Of a stretch of DNA of 60,297 bases, positions 31,790 through 45,400 are shown in pieces (the stretch's first letter is position 1; each line of letters opens with the position of its first letter). The stretch comes from Nemertoderma westbladi (taxonomy: Eukaryota; Xenacoelomorpha; Nemertodermatida; Nemertodermatidae), in the NCBI GenBank assembly GCA_032718475.1, contig JAUCBJ010008563.1, positions 1 through 60,297 of the forward strand, given 5' to 3'. The notes below the pieces were generated by a model, which saw only the letters and a program-made list of their open reading frames with translations, was not told where the DNA came from and did not search any database. The translations under genes and the position numbers were made by a program.

Positions 31790-34700
31790 TCATGTAGACC
31801 TTACTTATACTACATATAAGAAGGTTGTTATGTAGACCCTACTTACACCACACAGAAGCAGGTAGTTATGTAGGCCCTACTTACACCACACAGAAGCAGG
31901 TAGTTATGTAGGCCCTACTTACACTGCACATAAGCAGGTAGTTATGTAGGCCCTACTTACACCACACAGAAGCAGGTAGTTATGTAGGCCCTACTTACAC
32001 TACACAGAAGCAGGTTGTTATGTAGGCCCTACTTACACCACACAGAAGCAGGTAGTTATGTAGGCCCTACTTACACTGCACATAAGCAGGTAGTTATGTA
32101 GACCCTACTTACACCACACAGAAGCAGGTAGTTATGTAGGTATGTAGACCCTACTTACACTACACAGAAGCAGGTAGTTATGTAGGCCCTACTTACACTG
32201 CACAGAAGCAGGTAGTTATGTAGGCCCTACTTACACTGCACATAAGCAGGTAGTTATGTAGGCCCTACTTACACTACACAGAAGCAGGTAGTTATGGTAG
32301 GCCCTACTTACACTACACAGAAGCAGGTAGTTATGTAGGCCCTACTTACACTGCACAGAAGCAGGTAGTTATGTAGGCCCTACTTACACTACACAGAAGC
32401 AGGTAGTTATGTAGGTATGTAGACCCTACTTACACTACACAGAAGCAGGTAGTTATGTAGGCCCTACTTACACTGCACAGAAGCAGGTAGTTATGTAGAC
32501 CCTACTTACACTGCACATAAGCAGGTAGTTATGGAGGCCCTACTTACACTACACATAAGCAAGTTGTTATGTAGGCCCTACTTACACTACACAGAAGCAT
32601 GTTGTTATGTAGACCCTACTTACACTGCACATAAGCAGGTAGCTATGTAGGCCCTACTTACACTGCACATAAGCAGGTAGCTATGTAGGCCCTACTTACA
32701 CTGCACAGAAGCAGGTTGTTATGTAGGCCCTACTTACACTGCACATAAGCAGGTAGCTATGTAGACCCTACTTACACTACACAGAAGCAGGTAGTTATGT
32801 AGGCCCTACTTACACTACACAGAAGCAGGTAGTTATGTAGGCCCTACTTACACTACACAGAAGCATGTAGTTATGTAGGCCCTACTTACACTGCACATAA
32901 GCAGGTAGTTATGTAGACCCTACTTACACTGCACATAAGCAGGTACTTATGTAGACCCTACTTACACTGCACATAAGCAGGTAGTTATGGAGGCCCTACT
33001 TACACTACACATAAGCAAGTTGTTATGTAGGCCCTACTTACACTACACAGAAGCATGTTGTTATGTAGACCCTACTTACACTGCACATAAGCAGGTAGCT
33101 ATGTAGGCCCTACTTACACTGCACATAAGCAGGTAGCTATGTAGGCCCTACTTACACTGCACAGAAGCAGGTTGTTATGTAGGCCCTACTTACACTGCAC
33201 ATAAGCAGGTAGCTATGTAGACCCTACTTACACTACACAGAAGCAGGTAGTTATGTAGGCCCTACTTACACTACACAGAAGCATGTAGTTATGTAGGCCC
33301 TACTTACACTGCACATAAGCAGGTAGTTATGTAGACCCTACTTACACTGCACATAAGCAGGTAGTTATGTACTGTAGGCCCTACTTACACTGCACATAAG
33401 CAGGTAGTTATGTACTGTAGGCCCTACTTACACTGCACATAAGCAGGTAGTTATGTAGACCCTACTTACACTGCACATAAGCAGGTAGTTATGTAGGCCC
33501 TACTTACACTGCACATAAGCAGGTAGTTATGTAGACCCTACTTACACTGCACATAAGCAGGTAGTTATGTAGGCCCTACTTACACTGCACAGAAGCAGGT
33601 AGTTATGTAGACCCTACTTACACTGCACATAAGCAGGTAGTTATGTACTGTAGGCCCTACTTACACTACACAGAAGCATGTAGTTATGTAGGCTCTACTT
33701 ACACTGCACATAAGCAGGTACTTATGTAGACCCTACTTACACTGCACATAAGCAGGTAGTTATGTAGGCCCTACTTAGACTGCACATAAGCAGGTAGTTA
33801 TGTACTGTAGGCCCTACTTACACTGCACATAAGCAGGTAGTTATGTAGACCCTACTTACACTGCACATAAGCAGGTAGTTATGTAGACCCTACTTACACT
33901 GCACATAAGCAGGTAGTTATGTAGGCCCTACTTACACTGCACAGAAGCAGGTAGTTATGTAGACCCTACTTACACTGCACATAAGCAGGTAGTTATGTAC
34001 TGTAGGCCCTACTTACACTACACAGAAGCATGTAGTTATGTAGGCTCTACTTACACTGCACATAAGCAGGTACTTATGTAGACCCTACTTACACTGCACA
34101 TAAGCAGGTAGTTATGTAGGCCCTACTTACACTGCACATAAGCAGGTAGTTATGTACTGTAGGCCCTACTTACACTGCACATAAGCAGGTAGTTATGTAC
34201 TGTAGGCCCTACTTACACTGCACATAAGCAGGTAGTTATGTAGACCCTACTTACACTGCACATAAGCAGGTAGTTATGTACTGTAGGCCCTACTTACACT
34301 ACACAGAAGCATGTAGTTATGTAGGCCCTACTTACACTGCACATAAGCAGGTAGTTATGTAGACCCTACTTACACTGCACATAAGCAGGTAGTTATGTAC
34401 TGTAGGCCCTACTTACACTACACAGAAGCAGGTAGTTATGTAGGCCCTACTTACACTGCACATAAGCAGGTACTTATGTAGACCCTACTTACACTGCACA
34501 TAAGCAGGTAGTTATGTAGGCCCTACTTACACTGCACATAAGCAGGTAGTTATGTAGACCCTACTTACACTGCACATAAGCAGGTAGTTATGTACTGTAG
34601 GCCCTACTTACACTACACAGAAGCATGTAGTTATGTAGGCCCTACTTACACTGCACATAAGCAGGTAGTTATGTAGACCCTACTTACACTGCACATAAGC

Positions 34701-36385
34701 AGGTAGTTATGTACTGTAGGCCCTACTTACACTACACAGAAGCATGTAGTTATGTAGGCCCTTCTTACACTGCACATAAGCAGGTACTTATGTAGACCCT
34801 ACTTACACAGCACATAAGCAGGTAGTTATGTAGGCCCTACTTACACTGCACATAAGCAGGTAGTTATGTAGACCCTACTTACACTGCACATAAGCAGGTA
34901 GTTATGTAGACCCTACTTACACTGCACATAAGCAGGTAGTTATGTAGACCCTACTTACACTGCACATAAGCAAGCAGGTAGTTATGTAGGCCCTACTTAC
35001 ACTGCACATAAGCAGGTAGTTATGTAGACCCTACTTACACTACACAGACGCAGGTTGTTATGTAGACCCTACTTACACTGCACATAAGCAGGTAGTTATG
35101 TAGACCCTACTTACACTGCACATAAGCAGGTAGTTATGTAGACCCTACTTACACTGCACATAAGCAAGCAGGTAGTTATGTAGGCCCTACTTACACTGCA
35201 CATAAGCAGGTAGTTATGTAGACCCTACTTACACTGCACAGAAGCAGGTTGTTATGTAGACCCTACTTACACTACACAGAAGCAGGTTGTTATGTAGACC
35301 CTACTTACACTGCACAGAAGCAGGTTGTTATGTAGACCCTACTTACACTGCACAGAAGCAGGTTGTTATGTAGGCCCTACTTACACTGCACAGAAGCAAG
35401 TTGTTATGTAGGCCCTACTTACACTGCACATAAGCAGGTAGTTATGAAGGCCCTACTTACACTGCACATATGCAGGTAGTTATGTAGGCCCTACTTACAC
35501 TACACATAAGCAGGTAGTTATGTAGACCCTACTTACACTACACAGAAGAGCAAGTTGTTAATTAGGTCCTACTTACACTGCACATAAGCAGGTAGTTATG
35601 TAGGCCCTACTTACACTGCACATAAGCAGGTAGTTATGTAGCCCTACTTACACTGCACATAAGCAGGTTGTTATGTAGGCCCTACTTACACTGCACATAA
35701 GCAGGTAGTTATGTAGGCCCTACTTACACTGCACATAAGCAGGTAGTTATGTAGGCCCTACTTACACTGCACATAAGCAGGTAGTTATGTAGGCCCTACT
35801 TACACTACACAGAAGCAAGTTGTTATGTAGGCCCTACTTACACTGCACATAAGCAGGTAGTTATGTAGGCCCTACTTACACTGCACATAAGCAGGTAGTT
35901 ATGTAGAGCCCTACTTACACTGCACATAAGCAGGTAGTTATGTAGGCCCTACTTACACTACACAGAAGAGCAAGTTGTTAATTAAGTCCTACTTACACTG
36001 CACATAAGCAGGTAGTTATGTAGGCCCTACTTACACTGCACATAAGCAGGTAGTTATGTAAGCCCTACTTACACTGCACATAAGCAGGTAGTTATGTAGG
36101 CCCTACTTACACTGCACATAAGCAGGTAGTTATGTAAGCCCTACTTACACTGCACATAAGCAGGTAGTTATGTAGACCCTACTTACACTACACAGAAGAG
36201 CAAGTTGTTAATTAAGTCCTACTTACACTGCACATAAGCAGGTAGTTATGTAGGCCCTACTTACACTGCACATAAGCAGGTAGTTATGTAGGCCCTACTT
36301 ACACTGCACATAAGCAGGTAGTTATGTAGGCCCTACTTACACTGCACAGAAGAACGAGTTATGTAGTCCCTACTTACTCTGCACC
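31790..36385. repeat. Satellite II (38-bp unit) filling GLRX3 intron C-D, carrying donor-like sites
   Basis: About 120 units. Plus-strand core TTATGTAGGCCCTACTTACA; the gene-sense strand reads GTGCAGTGTAAGTAGGGCC in each unit. Variants: ACC for GCC, a 5-bp insertion CTGTA, and GAGCAAGTTGTTAATTA at 35549, 35969 and 36199. The last unit on the right merges into the exon C splice junction (36361-36386), matching it at 26 of 28 positions by eye. The left edge near 31790 has more diverged units. Confidence 0.95.
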
Positions 36386-36472
36386 ACCTGTTGGCTGAAA
36401 CCACATTGCGGAGAATCCGGACTCCCCTTCATGAACACCATGACAGAATTTTGGCCAATTATCTTTGTCAGG
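36378..36472 (-). CDS. GLRX3: GLRX3 exon C: CGFS active site of Grx domain 2
   Basis: 95 nt on the minus strand between acceptor TTTTCTTGCAG and donor GCAGA|GTAAGTAGG. It supplies the last base of an Arg codon from exon B, 31 codons including NSVMVFMKGSPDSPQCGFSQ, and the first base of the Ile codon finished by exon D. FMKG and CGFS are the glutathione and Fe-S ligand motifs of monothiol glutaredoxins. Its final 7 bases and the start of the intron are the part that satellite II repeats. Confidence 0.96.
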
Positions 36473-36499
36473 CTGCAAGAAAAATTATGTAGTAAATAT

Positions 36500-37260
36500 A
36501 CTACCATGATTTGGTAAATTCTACTACTACTAAGTCGAGCAAACTTGGACAGTGGATCCTGTGGACAGTGGAAATGAGATCCTTCCAGGCTTCCCGATTC
36601 TCCCGATCTCCGATTTCTCGATTCCCCTTCACGCCTTCAATGTGTTGTTTGCCAGAAAAGTAAATCTGGTATGACCTCGTCTTTACATCTCCAGCAGTGC
36701 CCACTTAATCTTAATCTGCGTTCACGGAGAATCGTTGATAAGATGTGTTTTGTACCACAAACTTTGGCGTTTGTAATGTGTTGTCTCCAGCTGATGTTTA
36801 TGGCTGCCCTTAGTAGTCTTGTGTAGCAACCATCAGTTCGTTGTTCAAGTGATTTAGTCAGTGTCCAGGTCTCACCCCTGTATAAAAATACACTTTCCAC
36901 TGTGGCTCGAAAGAACTTAGTCTTCAGGTGCCTGGAGAGATCTGATTTCCAGATGGTATCCATTTTTGATAGAGCTACCCAAGCCTTTGCTTTCCTAACT
37001 TCTATGTCCTTTTTGCTACTCTCTATCCATGATCCAAGGTACTGGTAGTCGTCGACCTTCCTTAGTTGATTATTATCAATGGTTGTCAAGTTTCCATCAA
37101 CATTAAAAGTCATGAATTCGGTCTTGGTAGCATTTATATGCAATCCAACCTCCATAAGTCCCACAATCCTATCCAATTTATTCCGTAGAAGCTGTGCATC
37201 TGCTAGCGTATTAGAGAGCAGGCGATGCCATCCGCAAAGTCGTTGACTGTGAGAAGTAGA
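36500..37260 (-). pseudogene. Non-LTR retrotransposon RT fragment, disabled
   Basis: Minus-strand reading gives the RT catalytic region as NDFADGIA (normally FADD) near 37235, then a frameshift and an open 179-codon stretch (37176-36637) with HINATKTEFMTF, DDYQYLGSWI, RETWTLT and RRLRLSGHCWR. These are thumb and C-terminal features of non-LTR elements. The loss of the second Asp, the frameshift and 5' truncation at the C/G tract (37266-37288) make it dead. The clade is uncertain; the copy at 56246-56821 is related. Confidence 0.8.
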
Positions 37261-37403
37261 AGGTTGGGGGGGGGGGGGGGGGGGGGGGTAGAAGGTTGGG
37301 GGGGGAACCTTCCCATCTTCTTTGATTTATTGACGATTTCTGAAATACCGATTTTGTGATAGAATTGTTCAATTTCAATTTGTGTATCTCATAACTGAGC
37401 CTC

Positions 37404-37432
37404 GTGCTGCGCGAAGGTCCCACGAACATAGT
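37404..37432 (-). mobile_element. Fragment of the MITE terminal repeat
   Basis: Reverse complement reads GTTCGTGGGACCTTCGCGCA followed by GCACGAGG, matching the left end of the elements at 25197 and 51651. No partner end was found nearby. Confidence 0.6.
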
Positions 37433-37885
37433 AATGGCGCCAATGTGTGAACCTTGCAGTACGCCATCCAGGATTGAGAAGTTTGGTAAAAAACCATACA
37501 ACAAAAACCATGTTCGATGGACTTTGACTTTGGTCGTTTACTGTTATGAATCAGCAAGTTATGTGCTTTAGACCCAAATGTTCGTGAAAAGGAAAGATGA
37601 GTAATTTGTTATACTAAATATTAATTGATGAGTTGCATCCGCGTGGCTGTCTGCGATTGGAATAGAAACACAAAACACGGTGTAACCGCGTCGATTGCAA
37701 AAAGCACCCAATTTAATTATAATAAATGATGATACTGTAGTGGTACATAAAAATTTGTTACGAGAAATAGCGACCATGATTTTGCCAAAATCTATCAAAA
37801 TCATCAAATTTAACATTTTGAGTTATTATACCTTTCTTAACCAGTTTTCTTAACCATATATATCTCGTGTCCAAAAAGGAGCACA
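37433..37885. other. No recognised feature (GLRX3 intron B-C)
   Basis: AT-rich sequence with short open frames only. It probably includes host intron sequence between the two LINE fragments. Confidence 0.5.
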
Positions 37886-39028
37886 ATGTTAGAATCCGTT
37901 ATTAGCGGTTTAAATATAACTCAAACTCAATGCGACTACATTTCCGGTTGGTGTTACAAATGGAGAATCAAAGTAAATGGCGACAAAACGGAAGTTGTTG
38001 TGTTTAATGCGCCAACTATAACTGATTATTCTGTGCTACCGAGGTTAAAACTGTGTGACAAAACCTGCAATTTCTCTGATAAATGCAAGATTCTGGGAGT
38101 CTATATAGACCGTAGTTTAACATTTTCATGTCACCTTAATTACATTTATAAAACGTTTTGGAGTATATGGAACCAGTTGAGACAATATGTGTCACCAACT
38201 TATGGTATAAGCTTACCCGCTATTGTAAAGATAATTAAAACTATTGTTCTACCCAGATGCTTATATGGTTGTGTTGTCTGGTACCCTTTCGTATCTGGTG
38301 AGGCATTAGATGTACTCTGGAACACTATGCTGAGATGCGCAATAGGATCTCATTTCAACGCTGCGATCGAAAAAGTACAACTAATATGTGGAATACCTAG
38401 TCATGATATTTTTATTGAGATAATAATAATTAAATACCTATTGAAACTGTGTTATAGAGATAACAGTCAAGTAAACGGTGTATGGTTGAATATGTTGCCG
38501 ATAGTCTCAAGGAAACATATCTTCTATAAACACTTTTGTATATTACGGCGGTTTTTAACAAATAAAATGGGCCTCCGATCAACTGTAACACTACCGGATA
38601 TACGTTTAATTGATAAAGAAATCTATAGGTACACACAGATAGAAATTAACAATTATACTTCTTCGATTTGGCTGCGACGACTAAAGATTGCTCTCAATGA
38701 CAATATAGACGTATCAATGATTTCACCTACGCTTTCCCCCATCAATCTGGATAGTCTCAGATCGAATGAAACTTTTATCCTGGGTTTGATTGTTGGACAG
38801 GGCAATTTAGGACATATGCGCCGTATTTATAATGATATTGACACTGAAAATTGTCTCTGTGGTCTTCCAGAAACTGAAACTCATTTCCTTTTTGAATGTC
38901 CCAATCGCTTCGAGCAGACCGTTATTCTCAAACAGGTTCTTCAAGATATGAACTTACCTATTAGCCTCATCAGTCTCCAGGCTACTCGATCAGTAGACCT
39001 GCTGAGATGCTTAGTTTCCGTTTGTTAA
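37886..39028 (+). pseudogene. 5'-truncated non-LTR retrotransposon, 380-codon open 3' part
   Basis: Open frame encoding the end of a reverse transcriptase: WCYKWRIKVNGDKTEVVVF, KILGVYIDRSLTFSCHL, then a C-terminal region ending in the Cys/His motif CLCGLPETETHFLFECP, as in many jockey/I-like elements. The RT catalytic YxDD lies upstream and is missing. An in-frame stop precedes ATG 37886 by 15 codons. The element ends near 39130, where the TTA-rich minisatellite begins. It lies antisense to GLRX3. Confidence 0.85.
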
Positions 39029-39129
39029 AAACATACCAAAACTCATAATTTTATGGATTAACATTTAATTTCAGTTCCAACCTTAATAATATTGGCTACT
39101 TCTATAATTTTGTGTTTCTATGATGCCTA

Positions 39130-40868
39130 CAATTAGAGGCTTATTAAAGAATTATATATATATACCTATTATTATATTTGAGTGTTATACCTATTATTAT
39201 TATATTTGAGTGATATACCTATTGTTATTATTATATTTGAGTGTTATACCTATTATTATTATATTTGAGTTATTATACCTATTATTATAATTATATGTGA
39301 GTATTATAACTATTATTATTATTATATTTGAGTGTTATAACTATTATTATTATTATATTTGAGTTATTATACCTATTATTATAATTATATGTGAGTATTA
39401 TACCTATTATTATTATATTTGAGTGTTATAACTATTATTATTATTATATTTGAGTGTTATAACTATTATTATTATTATATTTGAGTTATTATACCTATTA
39501 TTATTATTATATTTGAGTTATTATACCTATTATTATTATTATATTTGAGTGTTATAACTATTATTATTATTATATTTGAGTTATTATACCTATTATTATA
39601 ATTATATGTGAGTATTATACCTATTATTATTATTATATTTGAGTGTTATAACTATTATTATTATTATATTTGAGTGTTATAACTATTATTATTATTATAT
39701 TTGAGTTATTATACCTATTATTATTATTATTATTATTATATTTGAGTTATTATACCTATTATTATTATTATTATATTTGAGTTATTATACCTATTATTAT
39801 AATTATATGTGAGTATTATAACTATTATTATTATTATATTTGAGTGTTATAACTATTATTATTATTATATTTGAGTTATTATACCTATTATTATAATTAT
39901 ATGTGAGTATTATACCTATTATTATTATATTTGAGTGTTATAACTATTATTATTATTATATTTGAGTGTTATAACTATTATTATTATTATATTTGAGTTA
40001 TTATACCTATTATTATTATTATTATTATTATATTTGAGTTATTATACCTATTATTATTATTATTATTATTATATTTGAGTTATTATACCTATTATTATTA
40101 TTATATTTGAGTTATTATACCTATTATTATTATTATATTTGAGTGTTATAACTATTATTATTATTATATTTGAGTGTTATACCTATTATTATTATATTTG
40201 AGTGTTATAACTATTATTATTATTATATTTGAGTGTTATAACTATTATTATTATTATATTTGAGTTATTATACCTATTATTATTATTATTATTATTATAT
40301 TTGAGTTATTATACCTATTATTATTATTATTATATTTGAGTTATTATACCTATTATTATAATTATATGTGAGTATTATAACTATTATTATTATTATATTT
40401 GAGTGTTATAACTATTATTATTATTATATTTGAGTTATTATACCTATTATTATAATTATATGTGAGTATTATACCTATTATTATTATATTTGAGTGTTAT
40501 AACTATTATTATTATTATATTTGAGTGTTATAACTATTATTATTATTATATTTGAGTTATTATACCTATTATTATTATTATTATTATTATATTTGAGTTA
40601 TTATACCTATTATTATTATTATTATTATTATATTTGAGTTATTATACCTATTATTATTATTATATTTGAGTTATTATACCTATTATTATTATTATATTTG
40701 AGTGTTATAACTATTATTATTATTATATTTGAGTGTTATACCTATTATTATTATTATATTTGAGTTATTATACCTATTATTATAATTATATGTGAGTATT
40801 ATAACTATTATTATTATTATATTTGAGTGTTATAACTATTATTATTATTATATTTGAGTTATTATACC

Positions 40869-40912
<44 letters not shown>

Positions 40913-41128
40913 TTGAGTTATTATACCTATTATTATTATTATTATTATTATTATATTTGAGTTATTATACCTATTATTATTATTATATTTGAGTTATTAT
41001 ACCTATTATTATTATTATATTTGAGTGTTATAACTATTATTATTATTATATTTGAGTGTTATAACTATTATTATTATTATATTTGAGTGTTATAACTATT
41101 ATTATTATTATATTTGAGTTATTATACC

Positions 41129-41162
<34 letters not shown>

Positions 41163-41430
41163 GAGTTATTATACCTATTATTATTATTATTATTATATTT
41201 GAGTTATTATACCTATTATTATAATTATATGTGAGTGTTATACCTATTATTATTATTATATTTGAGTGTTATACCTATTATTATTATTATATTTGAGTTA
41301 TTATAACTATTATTATTATTATATTTGAGTTATTATTCCTATTATTATTATTATATTTGAGTGTTATACCTATTATTAATATTATATTTGAGTGTTATAC
41401 CTATTATTATTATTCGATTATTATTATTAT
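39130..41430. repeat. Minisatellite III (TTA-rich, about 27-30 bp units)
   Basis: About 80 units of TATTATTATTATATTTGAGT followed by GTTATACC or GTTATAAC, with variable TTA number (3 to 13 triplets) and a variant TATAATTATATGTGAGTATT. It starts at the 3' end of the LINE fragment. A block of roughly 540 bp appears duplicated (39600-40140 against 40360-40720 in part). Confidence 0.9.
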
Positions 41431-41533
41431 TATTTTATTATTAGACTCTAATTTAGTCTGTTCATCATTTAATGAAGCCATGTTAGCGGAATTGGCGCGA
41501 AATATCGATATTTATAAATTTTTTATCGGTTGT

Positions 41534-41553
41534 GGGGCGTTCATGAACGCCCC
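41534..41553. repeat. Perfect 20-bp palindrome
   Basis: GGGGCGTTCATGAACGCCCC, GC-rich in AT-rich surroundings. Function unknown. Confidence 0.9.
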
Positions 41554-41683
41554 CTAGTGGGATTTTGGGTGAATAAGTAGTTTCATATTTATTACAATTT
41601 GGATATTTGAATAATAAAATATTCGGACATGCCGCGATATTCCACGACCTGCCGCGATATTCCACGTCCTTATTAAATCTGGG

Positions 41684-41775
41684 GCGCTACTGGAATGGTT
41701 AAAGCGCCATAATTCGAACCTGAAGGCCCCAGTTCGACCCCACCTGGACGGCAAATCGTCTGCATCCGGGATACT
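41684..41775 (+). repeat. tRNA-derived SINE-like head
   Basis: GCGCTACTGGAATGGTTAAA (A-box-like) is followed by CAGTTCGACCCCA (B box). It shares AACCTGAAGG(n)CCAGTTCGA(n)CCTG with 45985-46062, so a family is present. No clear tail or target duplication was seen. Confidence 0.5.
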
Positions 41776-42640
41776 GAAACAATCACGCAGGGTTTATCAG
41801 AATGCTGAATTCATTATTTCACCATAGAATACCGTTACTTGACTATCTCACGCCGGTAAAATAGTACGCCGCAGTTTACCACTCAATACGATTCAGTTCA
41901 CGACGTGTTTCGCATTTCCAAAATAAAGCACTTTTAATTAAATTAGAAACTACTTATAAATTTTATAATAATCTTATTTTTTAGTTACGCAACAAATAGT
42001 CGATCATTAACGTTAAATTAGCAATGAATTCTACTTTATTGTCAAAAAATTAAACTAATCAATCAAACTACAATATTCTAAATTGTGCTGCAGCGGAATG
42101 GTCACATCAGTCGTGGGCAATGGTGAAAGCGACGTGACAAATCGCAGCACATTAGAGAGACATTCTGTATAATAGGATTAAGATTTAATTTACGATAAAA
42201 ACCTGTCTGACGCACATGGGAGTCCTCGAACGACGATGGCTGTCAACCTAAGATTGACGGGATAGAGTGCAGTAGCTATGAAGTTATGGCAATCTGGATT
42301 TGATACGTTATCGCTGCAGGATCAACCACCATTCTATAACAATGACTAATAGGTCCCAAGGGGGATATACGGAAGTGCCAAATCGTAAACTACCGTGGTG
42401 TCAACCTACCAGCTGCACTAAAATAACAAAATCGCGATGGGAAAAACAACAACAACACATAAAAATGTACTTTAGAGGAGAATATAATTTACTATCTATA
42501 AATCTGTGTTATACACAGTAGGATGGCATCGCTGATTACCTAGCCGAGAAGAACTAATAATCTAATCGGACGTGATTGTAGCAAAGCAGCAGTAGTGGGT
42601 GGCGTAGGTAGGCAAGGTAGAACGGAAATTATGATTAAAT
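41776..42640. other. No recognised feature (GLRX3 intron B-C)
   Basis: Mixed-composition DNA. A moderately GC-rich stretch (42080-42460) includes ACCGTGGTGTCAACCTACCA, perhaps old transposon sequence. No convincing ORF. Confidence 0.4.
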
Positions 42641-42654
42641 CTACTTGTTAGCAC

Positions 42655-45400
42655 TTCGTCTTACACCCACTCGAGAGCACTGCGTCCAGTATACACTTAC
42701 TCAAGAGCACTGCGTCCAGTATACACTTACTCAAGAGCACTGCGTCCGTGTACACTTACTCAAGAGCACTGCGTCCAGTATACACTTACTCAAGAGCACT
42801 GCGTCCAGTGTACACTTACTCAAGAACACTGCGTCCGTGTACACTTACTCAAGAACACTGCGTCCGTGTACACTTACTCAAGAGCACTGCGTCCAGTATA
42901 CACTTACTCAAGAGCACTGCGTCCAGTGTACACTTACTCAAGAACACTGCGTCCGTGTACACTTACTCAAGAACACTGCGTCCGTGTACACTTACTCAAG
43001 AACACTGCGTCCGTGTACACTTACTCAAGAACACTGCGTCCGTGTACACTTACTCAAGACCACTGCGTCCAGTATACACTTACTCAAGAGCACTGCGTCC
43101 AGTGTACACTTACTCAAGAACACTGCGTCCGTGTACACTTACTCAAGAACACTGCGTCCAGTATAATACACTTACTCAAGAACACTGCGTCCGTGTACAC
43201 TTACTCAAGAACACTGCATCCGTGTACACTTACTCAAGAGCACTGCGTCCAGTATAATACACTTACTCAAGAACACTGCGTCCGTGTACACTTACTCAAG
43301 AACACTGCGTCCAGTATACACTTACTCAAGAACACTGCGTCCGTGTACACTTACTCAAGAACACTGCGTCCGTGTACACTTACTCAAGAACACTGCGTCC
43401 GTGTACACTTACTCAAGAACACTGCGTCCAGTATAATACACTTACTCAAGAACACTGCGTCCGTGTACACTTACTAAAGAACACTGCGTCCGTGTACACT
43501 TACTCAAGAACACTGCGTCCAGTATAATACACTTACTCAAGAACACTGCGTCCGTGTACACTTACTAAAGAACACTGCGTCCGTGTACACTTACTAAAGA
43601 ACACTGCGTCCGTGTACACTTACTCAAGAACACTGCGTCCGTGTACACTTACTCAAGAACACTGCGTCCGTGTACACTTACTCAAGAACACTGCGTCCGT
43701 GTACACTTACTCAAGAACACTGCGTCCGTGTACACTTACTCAAGAGCACTGCGTCCAGTATAATACACTTACTCAAGAGCACTGCGTCCGTGTACACTTA
43801 CTAAAGAACACTGCATCCGTGTACACTTACTCAAGAACACTGCGTCCGTGTACACTTACTAAAGAACACTGCATCCGTGTACACTTACTAAAGAACACTG
43901 CGTCCGTGTACACTTACTCAAGAACACTGCGTCCAGTATACACTTACTCAAGAACACTGCGTCCGTGTACACTTACTCAAGAACACTGCGTCCAGTATAC
44001 ACTTACTCAAGAACACTGCGTCCGTGTACACTTACTCAAGAACACTGCGTCCGTGTACACTTACTCAAGAACACTGCGTCCGTGTACACTTACTCAAGAA
44101 CACTGCGTCCAGTATACACTTACTCAAGAACACTGCGTCCGTGTACACTTACTCAAGAACACTGCGTCCAGTATACACTTACTCAAGAACACTGCGTCCG
44201 TGTACACTTACTCAAGAACACTGCGTCCGTGTACACTTACTCAAGAACACTGCGTCCAGTATAATACACTTACTCAAGAACACTGCGTCCGTGTACACTT
44301 ACTAAAGAACACTGCGTCCGTGTACACTTACTCAAGAACACTGCGTCCAGTATAATACACTTACTCAAGAACACTGCGTCCGTGTACACTTACTAAAGAA
44401 CACTGCGTCCGTGTACACTTACTAAAGAACACTGCGTCCGTGTACACTTACTCAAGAACACTGCGTCCGTGTACACTTACTCAAGAACACTGCGTCCGTG
44501 TACACTTACTCAAGAACACTGCGTCCGTGTACACTTACTCAAGAACACTGCGTCCGTGTACACTTACTCAAGAGCACTGCGTCCAGTATAATACACTTAC
44601 TCAAGAGCACTGCGTCCGTGTACACTTACTAAAGTACACTGCATCCGTGTACACTTACTCAAGAACACTGCGTCCGTGTACACTTACTAAAGAACACTGC
44701 ATCCGTGTACACTTACTAAAGAACACTGCGTCCGTGTACACTTACTCAAGAACACTGCGTCCGTGTACACTTACTCAAGAACACTGCGTCCGTGTACACT
44801 TACTCAAGACCACTGCGTCCAGTATAATACACTTACTCAAGAGCACTGCGTCCGTGTACACTTACTAAAGAACACTGCATCCGTGTACACTTACTAAAGA
44901 ACACTGCGTCCGTGTACACTTACTCAAGAACACTGCGTCCGTGTACACTTACTCAAGAACACTGCATCCGTGTACACTTACTAAAGAACACTGCATCCGT
45001 GTACACTTACTAAAGAACACTGCGTCCGTGTACACTTACTCAAGAACACTGCGTCCGTGTACACTTACTCAAGAACACTGCGTCCGTGTACACTTACTCA
45101 AGACCACTGCGTCCAGTATAATACACTTACTCAAGAGCACTGCGTCCGTGTACACTTACTCGAGAGCACTGCATCCGTGTACACTTACTAAAGAACACTG
45201 CATCCGTGTACACTTACTAAAGAACACTGCGTCCGTGTACACTTACTCAAGAACACTGCGTCCGTGTACACTTACTCAAGAGCACTGCGTCCAGTATACA
45301 CTTACTCATGGGAACTTCGTCCAGAATATACTTACTCAAGGGCACTGCGTCCAGTGTACACTTACTCCAAAGCACTGCGTCCAGTGTACACCTACTACTG
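42655..45400. repeat. Satellite IV (about 29-bp unit) in GLRX3 intron B-C, carrying GTAAGT in gene sense
   Basis: About 90 units with core TGCGTCCGTGTACACTTACT. Forms of 29, 30 (CCAGTATACAC) and 33 bp (CCAGTATAATACAC) alternate; AAAG replaces CAAG in some. The minus strand, the sense of GLRX3, reads TTGAGTAAGTGTACACGG in most units. Long ORFs over the array are by-products of repetition. Confidence 0.95.

Noticed and set aside
31790-36385. CRISPR-like array
   Set aside because: Units are contiguous with no unique spacers and the DNA is animal nuclear; it is a satellite.
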